In this document: positions 12,013-19,183 of the stretch, piece after piece
Layout of the letters: each line of letters begins with the position of its first letter
Position numbering within the stretch: position 1 is the first letter of the stretch
Source of the DNA: an uncultured Eubacteriales bacterium
GTDB lineage: Bacteria > Bacillota > Clostridia > Peptostreptococcales > Anaerovoracaceae
Assembly (NCBI GenBank): GCA_902766185.1
Contig: CACXCQ010000109.1
Coordinates: 1-19,225 of the forward strand
DNA: 19,225 bases
Reading direction: 5' to 3'
The notes under the pieces: generated by a model
The model's database searches: none
What the model saw: the letters and a program-made list of their open reading frames with translations, nothing else
Told to the model about the DNA's origin: nothing
Program-made: the position numbers and the translations under genes

Positions 12013-12693
12013 TCACATCAGCCCCATGGATTTCAGGCTGGCGTAGACCCCGTCTCCGATGATGATGTGATCCAGCACCCGGATCCCAAGGATCTCGCCT
12101 GCCTTTGTGAGTCTCGCGGTGATGTCCACGTCTTCCTTGCTGGGTTCGGGGTCTCCGGAGGGGTGGTTGTGAAGGAACACCACACAGCTGGCGCCCCGGC
12201 GGACAGCTGAAGCGAAGACCTCCCGGGGACCGGCGGGCGCGGAGCTGACATCCCCCACGGACACCTGCGCCTCCTCGATGATTCCGCCCCGGCTGTCCAG
12301 CAGGATGCAGAGAAAATGCTCCTTCCTGTGGTAGCGCATGGACTCCATGTACTTCAGGGCGATGTCACTGGAGCAGGTGATCCGGCCGCCATCCTCTTTT
12401 TTTGAAGAGGCGATCCGCTTGCCCAGCTCCACCGCCGCCAGGAGCGTGCAGGTCTTCGCTTCCCCCATGCCGTCGATCCCGCGCAGCTCCTCCGGACTGC
12501 AGTCGGCCAGATGGCGCAGTCCCGTCGCCTTATCCAAAGACAGGACCTCCGCAGCCAGATCCACGGCGGATTTCTCCCTCGTTCCGGTGCAGAGCAGCAC
12601 CGCCAGCAGCTCCGCGTTGCTCAGTCCTCCCGCGCCCTCCAGCAGTAACTTCTCTCTGGGCTTCTCCCAGACCGGCAGTTCTCTCAGTTTCAT
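12013..12693 (-). CDS. radC: RadC-family JAB/MPN domain protein
   Basis: The 226-residue form starting at the complement of 12691-12693 ([17 protein letters not shown]) has a strong GGGGGAG upstream; a start at 12747 would add 18 residues lying in the leader. RadC proteins combine a helix-hairpin-helix segment (here about 66-90, [21 protein letters not shown]) with a JAB metalloprotease-like domain, whose [16 protein letters not shown] (175-190) supplies the metal ligands His175, His177 and Asp188. The older DNA-repair name is not well supported by function; the biochemical role of chromosomal RadC is unsettled. It lies upstream of nrdR on the same strand, but nrdR has its own promoter. Next to it, upstream, begins the repeat-rich non-coding field. 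Confidence 0.95.
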   Translation of the reverse strand: MKLRELPVWEKPREKLLLEGAGGLSNAELLAVLLCTGTREKSAVDLAAEVLSLDKATGLRHLADCSPEELRGIDGMGEAKTCTLLAAVELGKRIASSKKEDGGRITCSSDIALKYMESMRYHRKEHFLCILLDSRGGIIEEAQVSVGDVSSAPAGPREVFASAVRRGASCVVFLHNHPSGDPEPSKEDVDITARLTKAGEILGIRVLDHIIIGDGVYASLKSMGLM

Positions 12694-12794
12694 GTGATCT
12701 CCCCCTTTTTTAATTATGCGACGTCGCGAATTGACATATTTTACCATATTCGAGCAAAGGCAGGCAAGACGTTTTGGAAACTCTTTCGTCGCCC

Positions 12795-12829
12795 GTGTTG
12801 ATCCGGAATTTCAATCCTGAAATCAACAC
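12795..12829. repeat. 35-bp hairpin element, copy A
   Basis: Ends GTGTTGAT and ATCAACAC; the right part (TGAAATCAACAC) can pair with GTGTTGAT plus the internal TTTCA if a short left-side bulge is allowed. It is 30/35 identical to the element at 13011-13045, and both are followed by a CGTATG segment. Confidence 0.85.
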
Positions 12830-12874
12830 AATCGTATGTGACATTACCCGCAATTGCTTCCATTTTTCGTGGTC

Positions 12875-12964
12875 CGTGTTGATCTGCGCCTCGGCATCTG
12901 TTATTTACACGGCATTGGCCATTTTCCGTGTAAATATGATGTGACGGGAGAGAAGATCAACACG
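12875..12964. repeat. 90-bp nested inverted repeat with the same end motif
   Basis: Outer arms CGTGTTGATCT (12875-12885) and AGATCAACACG (12954-12964) are exact complements. Inside, TATTTACACGG (12902-12912) and CCGTGTAAATA (12926-12936) form a second perfect 11-bp stem around a 13-base loop. The outer motif is shared with the two 35-bp elements on either side. Confidence 0.85.
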
Positions 12965-13010
12965 CGAGAGCATGTTTTGCCCCGCTTCGTCTCCTCGCCT
13001 GCCGCGGAAA

Positions 13011-13045
13011 ATGTTGATTCGGGAGTTCGATCCTGAAATCAACAC
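13011..13045. repeat. 35-bp hairpin element, copy B
   Basis: Same length and right half as the element at 12795-12829, with five substitutions in the left and central part, including one in the terminal base of the left arm. Similar DNA continues for about ten bases on the right side. Confidence 0.85.
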
Positions 13046-13074
13046 GAGCGTATGATTGGAATGTACCCCAGATT

Positions 13075-13165
13075 GTGGACAGTGCGGGCAGCGTAGAAAT
13101 ACAGCAGACCCGATTCGTGGACACCACGTTCTGCAACAAAGATATGCGATCCCATTCTGTGGACA
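13075..13165 (+). repeat. Three GTGGACA boxes at exact 42-bp spacing
   Basis: GTGGACA starts at 13075, 13117 and 13159. All three are preceded by a variant of C-C-N-ATT, and copies two and three continue as GTGGACACCA with CTGCA shortly after. A fourth, partial copy GTGGACT starts at 13248. A spacing of 42 bp is four helical turns, so bound proteins would sit on one DNA face. The core resembles, but does not match, a DnaA box (TGTGGATAA). Confidence 0.75.
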
Positions 13166-13206
13166 CCAGTGATCTGCACCATCTCATGGCGTCCATTTGT
13201 TGCAGA
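13130..13206. repeat. Inverted repeat with 11-bp arms
   Basis: TCTGCAACAAA (13130-13140) and TTTGTTGCAGA (13196-13206) are exact complements. An inner pair TGGAC (13160-13164) and GTCCA (13191-13195) abuts the right arm, so an RNA or cruciform could fold as a two-step stem. It includes the third GTGGACA box. Confidence 0.7.
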
Positions 13207-13324
13207 TCGATCCACCCGGAGAACGCCGTCGCTGCCAGCCGGCCCCTGTGGACTGTACCTCAGTCAGTACTCGCAGACCTTTTGCGGTGGAAGGGCCCGC
13301 GCATTGCGCTCCGGGAAAAAAGCC

Positions 13325-13353
13325 TTGACGAATCAGGGAAATTAGAGCAAAAT
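13325..13353 (+). promoter_or_regulatory. Probable promoter of the MinD-like gene
   Basis: TTGACG and CAAAAT are 17 bp apart; the predicted start is near 13360, 33 bases before the ATG at 13393. This supports the short form of the protein rather than the open frame from 13075. Confidence 0.55.
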
Positions 13354-13392
13354 GATAAAGCACGTTATTTTATCGGGGGTCAAGCTGTTCAA

Positions 13393-14127
13393 ATGGGAAA
13401 AGTGTTTCTAATCGCATCGGGAAAGGGCGGAACCGGCAAAACCATGTTTGCCGTCAATTTTGGTGCGGTTCTGGCATCCGGCGGGAAGAGGGTCTGCCTC
13501 ATCGATATGGACCTGGGGATGCGGAACATGGACCTTTATCTCGGCATGGAGAACAGGGTGGTCTTCAATATCATGGACGTGATGTCCGGCATCTGCAAGC
13601 TGAACAAGGCTCTGATGAAGGTCAGGGGATTTGACAGCCTTTACTTCATGGCGGTCTCTCCGCGAAAGGACGGCCGGAGGATCACTGCCGGGCACATGAC
13701 TGCTCTTTGCGATGTACTGAAGAAATACTTCGACTATATCATCATCGACTGCGGAGCCGGAATGGGGGAGGAACTGCAAGCCTCCGCCGCTGCCGCTGAC
13801 CAGACGATCATCGTGACGGAACCGGAGATCGCCGCCCTGCGGGACGCGGATACGCTGGCTTCCTGGCTTTTGGATCAGGGAATGCGGGACAACTGCATGG
13901 TGATCAATAAGATCGACGTGGACCTGATCCGTGAGGGGATCATCCCCGACATCGCCTATATCGTCAACAATACCGTCACCCCGGTGGCCGGGTTCATCCA
14001 GATGGACAGGGACATCCGGGTATCCACCAGCAGGGGCGTTCCCGTGGTGTGCAAGACCGGGACCGAGACCGGGGATAACCTGAGGAACATCTCCAGGCAG
14101 ATCGTCGATCAGGAGTACCGGGTCTGA
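13393..14127 (+). CDS. MinD/ParA-superfamily ATPase
   Basis: A 244-residue P-loop ATPase of the MinD/ParA type. The start MGKVFLIASGKGGTGKT places the deviant Walker A at 10-17 with signature Lys11 and Lys16. CLIDMDLGMRNMDLYLGMENR is the switch region of MinD-like proteins, and YIIIDCGAGMG corresponds to the MinD DSPAG motif but with Cys-Gly for Ser-Pro. The C-terminus (ISRQIVDQEYRV) lacks the amphipathic membrane-targeting helix of true MinD, and no minC, minE, parB or flagellar gene is adjacent, so a role in septum placement is doubtful. The ribosome binding site is weak (GGGGGT, twelve bases away). The upstream repeats could be sites for a partner protein, but this is speculation. A clear terminator follows. 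Confidence 0.82.
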   Translation: MGKVFLIASGKGGTGKTMFAVNFGAVLASGGKRVCLIDMDLGMRNMDLYLGMENRVVFNIMDVMSGICKLNKALMKVRGFDSLYFMAVSPRKDGRRITAGHMTALCDVLKKYFDYIIIDCGAGMGEELQASAAAADQTIIVTEPEIAALRDADTLASWLLDQGMRDNCMVINKIDVDLIREGIIPDIAYIVNNTVTPVAGFIQMDRDIRVSTSRGVPVVCKTGTETGDNLRNISRQIVDQEYRV

Positions 14128-14189
14128 GGACCGCCGGGACAGATACATAACACAGATACAGCGCGCAGATTCAGGGCGCAAAAACAGGG

Positions 14190-14216
14190 TACAGCCGGAA
14201 GTGGCTGTATTTTTTT
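14190..14216 (+). terminator. Intrinsic terminator after the MinD-like gene
   Basis: TACAGCC (14190-14196) and GGCTGTA (14203-14209) enclose GGAAGT and are followed by seven T. Confidence 0.88.
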
Positions 14217-14237
14217 GTAAATTTTCTGCAGGACGCA

Positions 14238-14266
14238 TTGACTGGACAGACAAAAGTGCCTATAAT
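14238..14266 (+). promoter_or_regulatory. Strong sigma-A promoter of rny
   Basis: TTGACT and TATAAT are 17 bp apart, close to perfect consensus. The start is expected near 14273, giving a leader of about 105 bases. The leader begins with a very T/A-rich stretch (14275-14310). Confidence 0.85.
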
Positions 14267-14377
14267 AATTACGTATATTTTTGATTTTTTTTTATATATA
14301 TATTTTTCAAGCGATCATCAAATGTACATAGAAAAACTGACACTGAAGCGAACATTCAACGAAGGAGGAAACACCAT

Positions 14378-15919
14378 ATGACAACAATAATTCCGATTCT
14401 GGTCGGAGTGGTTGCCCTTGCCATAGGGATACTGGTTGGATATATACTGCGAAAATCCATCGGCGAAAAGACCATCGGAAATGCTGAAACAAAAGCAAGG
14501 AACATGATTCTGGACGCCGAGAACCGGGCGGAAACCATCAGAAAAGAACTCATACTCGAAGCAAAAGAAGAAACCCACAGATTAAGAAACGACGCGGAGA
14601 AGGAGATCCGCGAAAGAAGAAACGAGATTCAGAAATCCGAACGCAGACTCATCCAGAAGGAGGAGTCCATCGACAGGAAGCTTGAAAATATAGAAAAAAA
14701 AGAAGAAAACATTACAAACAAGGAGAAGAACATCAGCAGGAAGCAGCAGGAGATGGACCGGACCCTGAAGCGGCAGCTTGAGGAGCTGGAGAAGATCTCC
14801 GGCTACACCATCGACCAGGCCAGAGAGATCATCCTGGAGAAGGTGGAGAAGGAAGCCAGAAACGACGCTGCAGTACTGTACAAGGACATCGAAAACAAAG
14901 CCAAGGAAGAGGCGGACAGAAAGGCCAAGGAGATCATCACCGGAGCCATCCAGCGCTGCGCGGCAGATCACGTGGCGGAGTCCACCGTCTCCGTTGTGCC
15001 GCTGCCCAGCGATGAGATGAAGGGCCGCATCATCGGCCGTGAAGGACGGAACATCCGCGCCATCGAGAACGCCACCGGCATCGATCTGATCATCGACGAT
15101 ACGCCGGAAGCGGTGATTCTCTCCGGATTCGACCCCGTGAGAAGAGAAGTGGCCAGACTGGCGCTGGAGAAACTCATCGTGGACGGCCGTATCCATCCGG
15201 CAAGGATCGAGGAAATGGTCCACAAATCCGAGCGGGAGGTCAACGCCATCATCAAGGAAGAGGGCGAGCAGGCCACCTTCGAAGTGGGCATCCACAATCT
15301 CCATCCCGAGCTGGTCAAGCTCCTGGGCCGCCTGAGATACAGAACCTCCTACGGACAGAACGTGCTGAAGCACTCCGTAGAAGTCGCTCTGCTGGCCGGC
15401 CTCATGGCGGGCGAACTCGGACTGGACGTCACGCTGGCTAAGCGGGCGGGACTGCTCCACGACATCGGCAAGGCCCTTGACCACGAGCGTGAAGGCACCC
15501 ATGTGGATATCGGCATGGAAGTGCTGAAGAAGTACAAGGAATCGGAAGCGGTCATCAACGGCATGGCAGCTCACCACGGCGACTACGAGCCCAAGTCCAT
15601 CGAGGCAGTGCTCATCGCGGCGGCGGACGCCCTGTCGGCAGCAAGACCGGGAGCGCGCAGGGAGACGCTGGAATCCTACATCAAGCGTCTGCAGAAGCTG
15701 GAAGAGATCGCCAACACCACCGAGGGAGTGGAGACCTCTTACGCGATCCAGGCCGGAAGAGAGATCCGTATCATCGCCAAGCCGGATGAGGTCGGCGATG
15801 ACGCCATCGCTCTGCTGGCAAGAGATATTTCGAAGAAGATCGAATCAGAACTGGAGTATCCGGGACAGATCAAGGTCAACGTGGTCCGGGAGACCAGAGC
15901 CATCGATTACGCCAAGTAA
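14378..15919 (+). CDS. rny: Ribonuclease Y
   Basis: Membrane-anchored endoribonuclease that starts mRNA decay in many Gram-positives. Of 513 residues, 3-24 form the N-terminal membrane helix and about 30-185 a highly charged coiled coil. A KH RNA-binding domain shows [10 protein letters not shown] (216-225), and an HD phosphohydrolase domain has its His-Asp pair at 361-362 ([12 protein letters not shown]), followed by AAHHGD. Length and order match the family. AGGAGG lies before the ATG. It has its own strong promoter and a terminator after it. It shares the neighbourhood with the GTPase-NYN fusion, another presumed mRNA-cleaving factor, though about 7 kb away. Confidence 0.97.
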   Translation: MTTIIPILVGVVALAIGILVGYILRKSIGEKTIGNAETKARNMILDAENRAETIRKELILEAKEETHRLRNDAEKEIRERRNEIQKSERRLIQKEESIDRKLENIEKKEENITNKEKNISRKQQEMDRTLKRQLEELEKISGYTIDQAREIILEKVEKEARNDAAVLYKDIENKAKEEADRKAKEIITGAIQRCAADHVAESTVSVVPLPSDEMKGRIIGREGRNIRAIENATGIDLIIDDTPEAVILSGFDPVRREVARLALEKLIVDGRIHPARIEEMVHKSEREVNAIIKEEGEQATFEVGIHNLHPELVKLLGRLRYRTSYGQNVLKHSVEVALLAGLMAGELGLDVTLAKRAGLLHDIGKALDHEREGTHVDIGMEVLKKYKESEAVINGMAAHHGDYEPKSIEAVLIAAADALSAARPGARRETLESYIKRLQKLEEIANTTEGVETSYAIQAGREIRIIAKPDEVGDDAIALLARDISKKIESELEYPGQIKVNVVRETRAIDYAK

Positions 15920-15978
15920 GGCCGGCCTGATCCCCTGACAAACGGGTCGGATACCCGACACAAAAAATAGTAATCAGC

Positions 15979-16009
15979 AAAAACCGCCCAGCGGATCGTG
16001 GCGGTTTTT
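15979..16009 (+). terminator. Intrinsic terminator after rny
   Basis: ACCGCC (15983-15988) pairs with GGCGGT (16000-16005), with A4 and T4 extending the stem and forming the U-tract. A smaller hairpin CGGGT/ACCCG precedes it at 15943-15957. The A-rich left side makes it usable in both directions. Confidence 0.82.
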
Positions 16010-16039
16010 CCTGCGTATGGATAACATGAGAGGAGAAGC

Positions 16040-17203
16040 ATGATCTATCTGGACAACAGCGCCACAACGAAACAGGACCCGAAGGTGACGGACCTGATGA
16101 TCTCCTGCATGCAGGAATTCTACGGCAATCCGTCCTCCCTGCACCGCATGGGGCTGGAGGCGGAAAAGCTGGTCAAGCAGGCACGCAGGCAGATCCTGAC
16201 GGCGGCGGGAAGACCCGATGATCAGGTGGTGTTCACCTCCGGCGGGACCGAGGCGGACAACATGGCCATCTTCGGTGCCGCAAAGGCAGGCCGGAGGAAG
16301 GGAAAGCGCATCGTGACCACCGCGGTGGAGCACCCGGCCGTGCTGGAGCCGGTCGCCGCCCTGGAGCAGGAGGGCTTCGACGTGGTGAGGATCGGCACCG
16401 ACAGGAGCGGAATGCTCGACCTGAACGCCCTTGAGGATGCGGTGAACGAAGAGACGATCCTGGTGAGCATCATGCAGGTCAACAACGAGACAGGGACCAT
16501 CCAGCCTTTGGAGGAAGCAGCGGAGATCATCCGCAAAAAAGATGCTCCCGCATTGCTCCACTGCGACGCGGTCCAGAGCTTCGGCAAGATCCCTCTGCCG
16601 CCATCCGCAGACATGATCAGCATCAGCGGACACAAGATCCATGGCCCCAAGGGAAGCGGCGCGCTGCTGATCAGAAAGGGCATTCATCTGCCGGCGTTCA
16701 TTCTCGGCGGGGGACAGGAAAAGGGCCTTCGCTCGGGAACGGAGAACGTTCCGGGGATCGCCGGACTGGGCCTTGCGGCGGAGCTCGCGGGCAAGGGCAG
16801 AAGCGAAAGAATGCAGCGGATCACCAGCCTGCGAGACAGACTCCTGAAGGGCCTTGAAGAGACGATCGAGGACGTGCGGGTGAACAGCCCGGCGGAGTGC
16901 GGCGAGGAGGCCAGCCTTTGCGTGGGAAGCCTGCTGAACGTCAGCTTCCCGAAGACGAGGGGAGAGGTCATCCTACACACCCTGGAGCAGCGGGGGATCT
17001 GCGTATCCACCGGTTCGGCCTGCTCCTCCAACAAGAAGGGACGCAGCCACGTGCTGGAAGCCATGGGGCTTGCGGACGCGGAGATCGAAGGCGCGATCCG
17101 ATTCAGCCTGAGCGATCACAATACGGCCGAGGAGATCGAGGAGACCATCGAGGCGGTGAGCGAAGCAGTGAAGAGATTCCGGCGGCTGGGAAGCTTCCGG
17201 TAG
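16040..17203 (+). CDS. Cysteine desulfurase (NifS/IscS family), probable sulfur donor to ThiI
   Basis: PLP enzyme that takes sulfur from cysteine to form a protein persulfide. The 387 residues show the PLP lysine in ISGHKIHGPKGSGAL (Lys199), His98, Asp176 and Gln179 of the cofactor pocket, and the catalytic loop CVSTGSACSS with Cys328. GAGGAGAAG lies before the ATG. thiI begins 46 bp downstream on the same strand. This is the same pairing as nifZ-thiI in Bacillus subtilis, so the enzyme probably serves 4-thiouridine formation in tRNA rather than general Fe-S assembly; no iscU/nifU-like gene is visible. The rny terminator ends only 30 bp upstream and no promoter is clear, so transcription may include read-through from rny. 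Confidence 0.94.
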   Translation: MIYLDNSATTKQDPKVTDLMISCMQEFYGNPSSLHRMGLEAEKLVKQARRQILTAAGRPDDQVVFTSGGTEADNMAIFGAAKAGRRKGKRIVTTAVEHPAVLEPVAALEQEGFDVVRIGTDRSGMLDLNALEDAVNEETILVSIMQVNNETGTIQPLEEAAEIIRKKDAPALLHCDAVQSFGKIPLPPSADMISISGHKIHGPKGSGALLIRKGIHLPAFILGGGQEKGLRSGTENVPGIAGLGLAAELAGKGRSERMQRITSLRDRLLKGLEETIEDVRVNSPAECGEEASLCVGSLLNVSFPKTRGEVILHTLEQRGICVSTGSACSSNKKGRSHVLEAMGLADAEIEGAIRFSLSDHNTAEEIEETIEAVSEAVKRFRRLGSFR

Positions 17204-17249
17204 AGAGCCTTTGGTAAACGGCTTGAGATAAACGGGAAAGAAGGAACTT

Positions 17250-18434
17250 ATGAATCAGGAACATATCTTTATCGTCCGGTGCGGCGAAGTCGCCCTGAAG
17301 GGCATGAACAAACCCTATTTTGAGCGGATGCTGGCGGAGCGGATCCGGAAGCTGCTGAAGAAATTCGACGGCGTCAGCGTATACCGCCACGAGGGTCTGA
17401 TCTTCGTGCGCGCGGACGGACAGCTGGATCAGCAGCAGATCATCAAGGAGATCTCCAAGGTCTTCGGCGTGGCGTCCATCAGCCCGGCGGCGGAGTGCGA
17501 GAGCACCATGGAGGCCATCGGCGAGGCGGCGGTGCAGTACATGCTGCAGGCCATACAGGACCGGGGCGTGAAGACCTTCAAGGTAGAGGCCAAGCGGGCG
17601 GACAAGAACTTCCCGGTGAAGTCCCCGGAGATCGGCCGCAGGATCGGCGCGGCGGTGCTGAAGGGCTGCAAGGTCCTGAAGGTGGACGTGCATGATCCGG
17701 ACTGCCGGCTGTTCGTGGACGTGCGCCACGACAAGACCTACATTTATCAGGATAAGATCCCGGGCTTCGGCGGACTGCCCCTGGGCACCAACGGCAAGGG
17801 CATGAGCCTGCTTTCCGGCGGCATCGACTCGCCGGTGGCCACCTGGATGATGGCCAAGAGGGGAATGCTCATCGAGGCGGTCCACTTCCATTCCTACCCC
17901 TACACCAGCGAGCGGGCAAGGGAGAAGGTGGAGGAACTGGCCTCCATGGTAGCGACCTACTGCGGACGGTTCCGCCTCCACGTCATCAACCTGCTTCCCA
18001 TTCAGGAGCAGATCGTACAGAACTGCCCGGAGGAAGAGACCACCATCCTGGTGCGCCGGTTCATGATGCGCATCGCCCAAAGGCTGGCGCAGCAGACGGA
18101 TTGCGGGATGCTGATCACCGGTGAGAACCTCGGCCAGGTGGCGAGCCAGACCGCGGAAGCGCTGATCGTTACCGACGCTTCGGTCAGCATGCCGGTGATG
18201 CGGCCCCTCATCGGGATGGACAAGGTGGACATCATGGATCTGGCGAAGGAGATCGGGACTTACGAGAAATCCATCGAGCCCTACGAGGACTGCTGCACGG
18301 TATTCCTGCCGAAGCATCCGGTGACGAAGCCAAAGCTGGAAAGGATCCTGGCATCCGAGGGAAAACTCGACGCTGAAGCCCTGATCGACGCGGCGGTGGA
18401 ATCCGAAGAAGTGGTGAACATCTATCCGGCGTAA
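17250..18434 (+). CDS. thiI: tRNA 4-thiouridine synthase ThiI (no rhodanese domain)
   Basis: Adenylates U8 of tRNA and inserts sulfur to make 4-thiouridine; in some bacteria also used for thiamine thiazole. The 394 residues include the N-terminal ferredoxin-like and THUMP domains (about 1-165) and the PP-loop LLSGGIDSPVATWM (187-200). The segment YEDCCTVFLPKHP (345-357) corresponds to the region of the conserved catalytic Cys344 of the E. coli enzyme. The rhodanese domain that E. coli ThiI carries at its C-terminus is absent; the protein ends after the PP-loop ATPase domain, as in Bacillus. Sulfur must then come directly from a desulfurase, which fits the cysteine desulfurase gene immediately upstream. 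AAGGAA precedes the ATG. No terminator hairpin is obvious after the gene. Confidence 0.96.
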   Translation: MNQEHIFIVRCGEVALKGMNKPYFERMLAERIRKLLKKFDGVSVYRHEGLIFVRADGQLDQQQIIKEISKVFGVASISPAAECESTMEAIGEAAVQYMLQAIQDRGVKTFKVEAKRADKNFPVKSPEIGRRIGAAVLKGCKVLKVDVHDPDCRLFVDVRHDKTYIYQDKIPGFGGLPLGTNGKGMSLLSGGIDSPVATWMMAKRGMLIEAVHFHSYPYTSERAREKVEELASMVATYCGRFRLHVINLLPIQEQIVQNCPEEETTILVRRFMMRIAQRLAQQTDCGMLITGENLGQVASQTAEALIVTDASVSMPVMRPLIGMDKVDIMDLAKEIGTYEKSIEPYEDCCTVFLPKHPVTKPKLERILASEGKLDAEALIDAAVESEEVVNIYPA

Positions 18435-18472
18435 CGGGAAAGGATCATCCCAATCGATGGTGTGAGGACACA

Positions 18473-18506
18473 AATTTATTGAAAATAAATTGTTGATTTA
18501 ACACAA
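18473..18506. promoter_or_regulatory. Paired AT-rich inverted repeats upstream of the por-type promoter
   Basis: AATTTATT and AATAAATT are perfect complements around GAA (18473-18491). Overlapping the end of it, TTGTTGATTTAACACAA (18490-18506) is a weaker inverted repeat with TTGT/ACAA ends. Both lie just upstream of the -35 element at 18514, a usual place for a regulator. The second resembles Rex sites only loosely. Confidence 0.45.
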
Positions 18507-18513
18507 AACTCAA

Positions 18514-18542
18514 TTGACATACAGAACAACCTGCGATATGCT
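18514..18542 (+). promoter_or_regulatory. Promoter of the por-type operon
   Basis: A perfect TTGACA and TATGCT are 17 bp apart. The predicted start is near 18549, about 44 bases before the first start codon. Confidence 0.7.
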
Positions 18543-18592
18543 ATACAGGTAGTTTTTTATGACAAAAAAGGAACAGACGAAAGGAACTGGCA

Positions 18593-19183
18593 ATGGGCAG
18601 AGACGGCAGTCAGACGGTCGAGATACGGTGGCACGGCAGAGGCGGACAGGGCGCGAAAACGGCTTGCCTGCTTTTGGCTGAGGCGGCGTTTTTTTCCGGC
18701 AAATACGTGCAGGGATTTCCCGAGTACGGACCGGAACGAATGGGCGCGCCCATCACTGCGTATAACCGGATATCCGACGAGAAGATGACGGTGCATTCCA
18801 ACATTTATACCCCGGACCACGTGGTGGTGGTGGACGAGACCCTGCTGCACACGGTGGACGTGCTCAAGGGCATGAAGGAAGGCGGGATCCTGATCATCAA
18901 CAGCAAGCATCCAGTTGAGGAGATCCGCAGGATGCTGGGCGGATACGAGGGGAAACTGTGCATCGTGGACGCGGAGCGGATATCCACCGAGACCCTGGGA
19001 AAAAACTTCCCCAACACCCCCATGCTGGCGGCGGTGGTGAAGGCCAGCGGAGTGCTGGATATCGACCGCTTCACCGAAGATATGAGGACATCCTTCGGAC
19101 ACAAATTCCGGTCCAAGCCGGAGGTGATCGAAGGCAACATGAAGGCACTGCAAAAGACACTGGATGAGGTACATGTGGAATGA
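18593..19183 (+). CDS. 2-oxoacid:ferredoxin oxidoreductase, gamma subunit (pyruvate type likely)
   Basis: A 196-residue gamma subunit of the four-subunit oxidoreductases that decarboxylate 2-oxoacids to acyl-CoA and reduce ferredoxin. HGRGGQGAKTA (14-24), FPEYGPERMGAP (42-53) and SNIYTPDHVVVVDETLL are family signatures; length is normal for a separate gamma chain. AGGA lies eight bases before the ATG. The next gene starts inside the stop codon (ATGA overlap), and its first residues suit a delta (ferredoxin) subunit, giving the gamma-delta-alpha-beta order of pyruvate and 2-ketoisovalerate enzymes. Pyruvate is the commonest substrate, but valerate-type keto acids cannot be excluded from this subunit. 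The operon has its own promoter with palindromes upstream. Confidence 0.93.
   Translation: MGRDGSQTVEIRWHGRGGQGAKTACLLLAEAAFFSGKYVQGFPEYGPERMGAPITAYNRISDEKMTVHSNIYTPDHVVVVDETLLHTVDVLKGMKEGGILIINSKHPVEEIRRMLGGYEGKLCIVDAERISTETLGKNFPNTPMLAAVVKASGVLDIDRFTEDMRTSFGHKFRSKPEVIEGNMKALQKTLDEVHVE

Larger units (their letters stand above)
12694..13392. other. Repeat-rich intergenic region, no convincing gene
   Basis: This stretch of about 700 bp lies between the divergent radC and minD-like genes. It holds a short palindrome GCGACGTCGC (12718-12727) in the radC leader, three GTGTTGAT/ATCAACAC modules (12795-13045), three GTGGACA boxes at 42-bp spacing (13075-13165), a long inverted repeat (13130-13206) and the minD-like promoter. 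A frame continuous with the minD-like gene is open from 13075, but its residues resemble nothing known to me and it lacks a ribosome binding site. Confidence 0.7.

Noticed and set aside
12795..13206. Insertion sequence or transposon remnant
   Set aside because: No transposase fragment, no target-site duplication and no long terminal repeats could be seen; a tiny non-autonomous element remains possible but unsupported.
13070..13254. CRISPR array
   Set aside because: Only three or four 7-12 bp matches occur, with spacers related to each other and no cas genes; too short and irregular for CRISPR.
13075..13392. 106-residue N-terminal extension of the MinD-like protein
   Set aside because: The family starts at MGKVFLIASGKGG. 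A promoter lies inside the extension at 13325-13353, there is no ribosome binding site near 13075, and the region is made of repeats.
18490..18506. Rex operator
   Set aside because: TTGTTGATTTAACACAA departs from the Rex consensus TTGTTAA-N4-TTAACAA in symmetry and length; only the ends fit, so it is listed as a generic palindrome.
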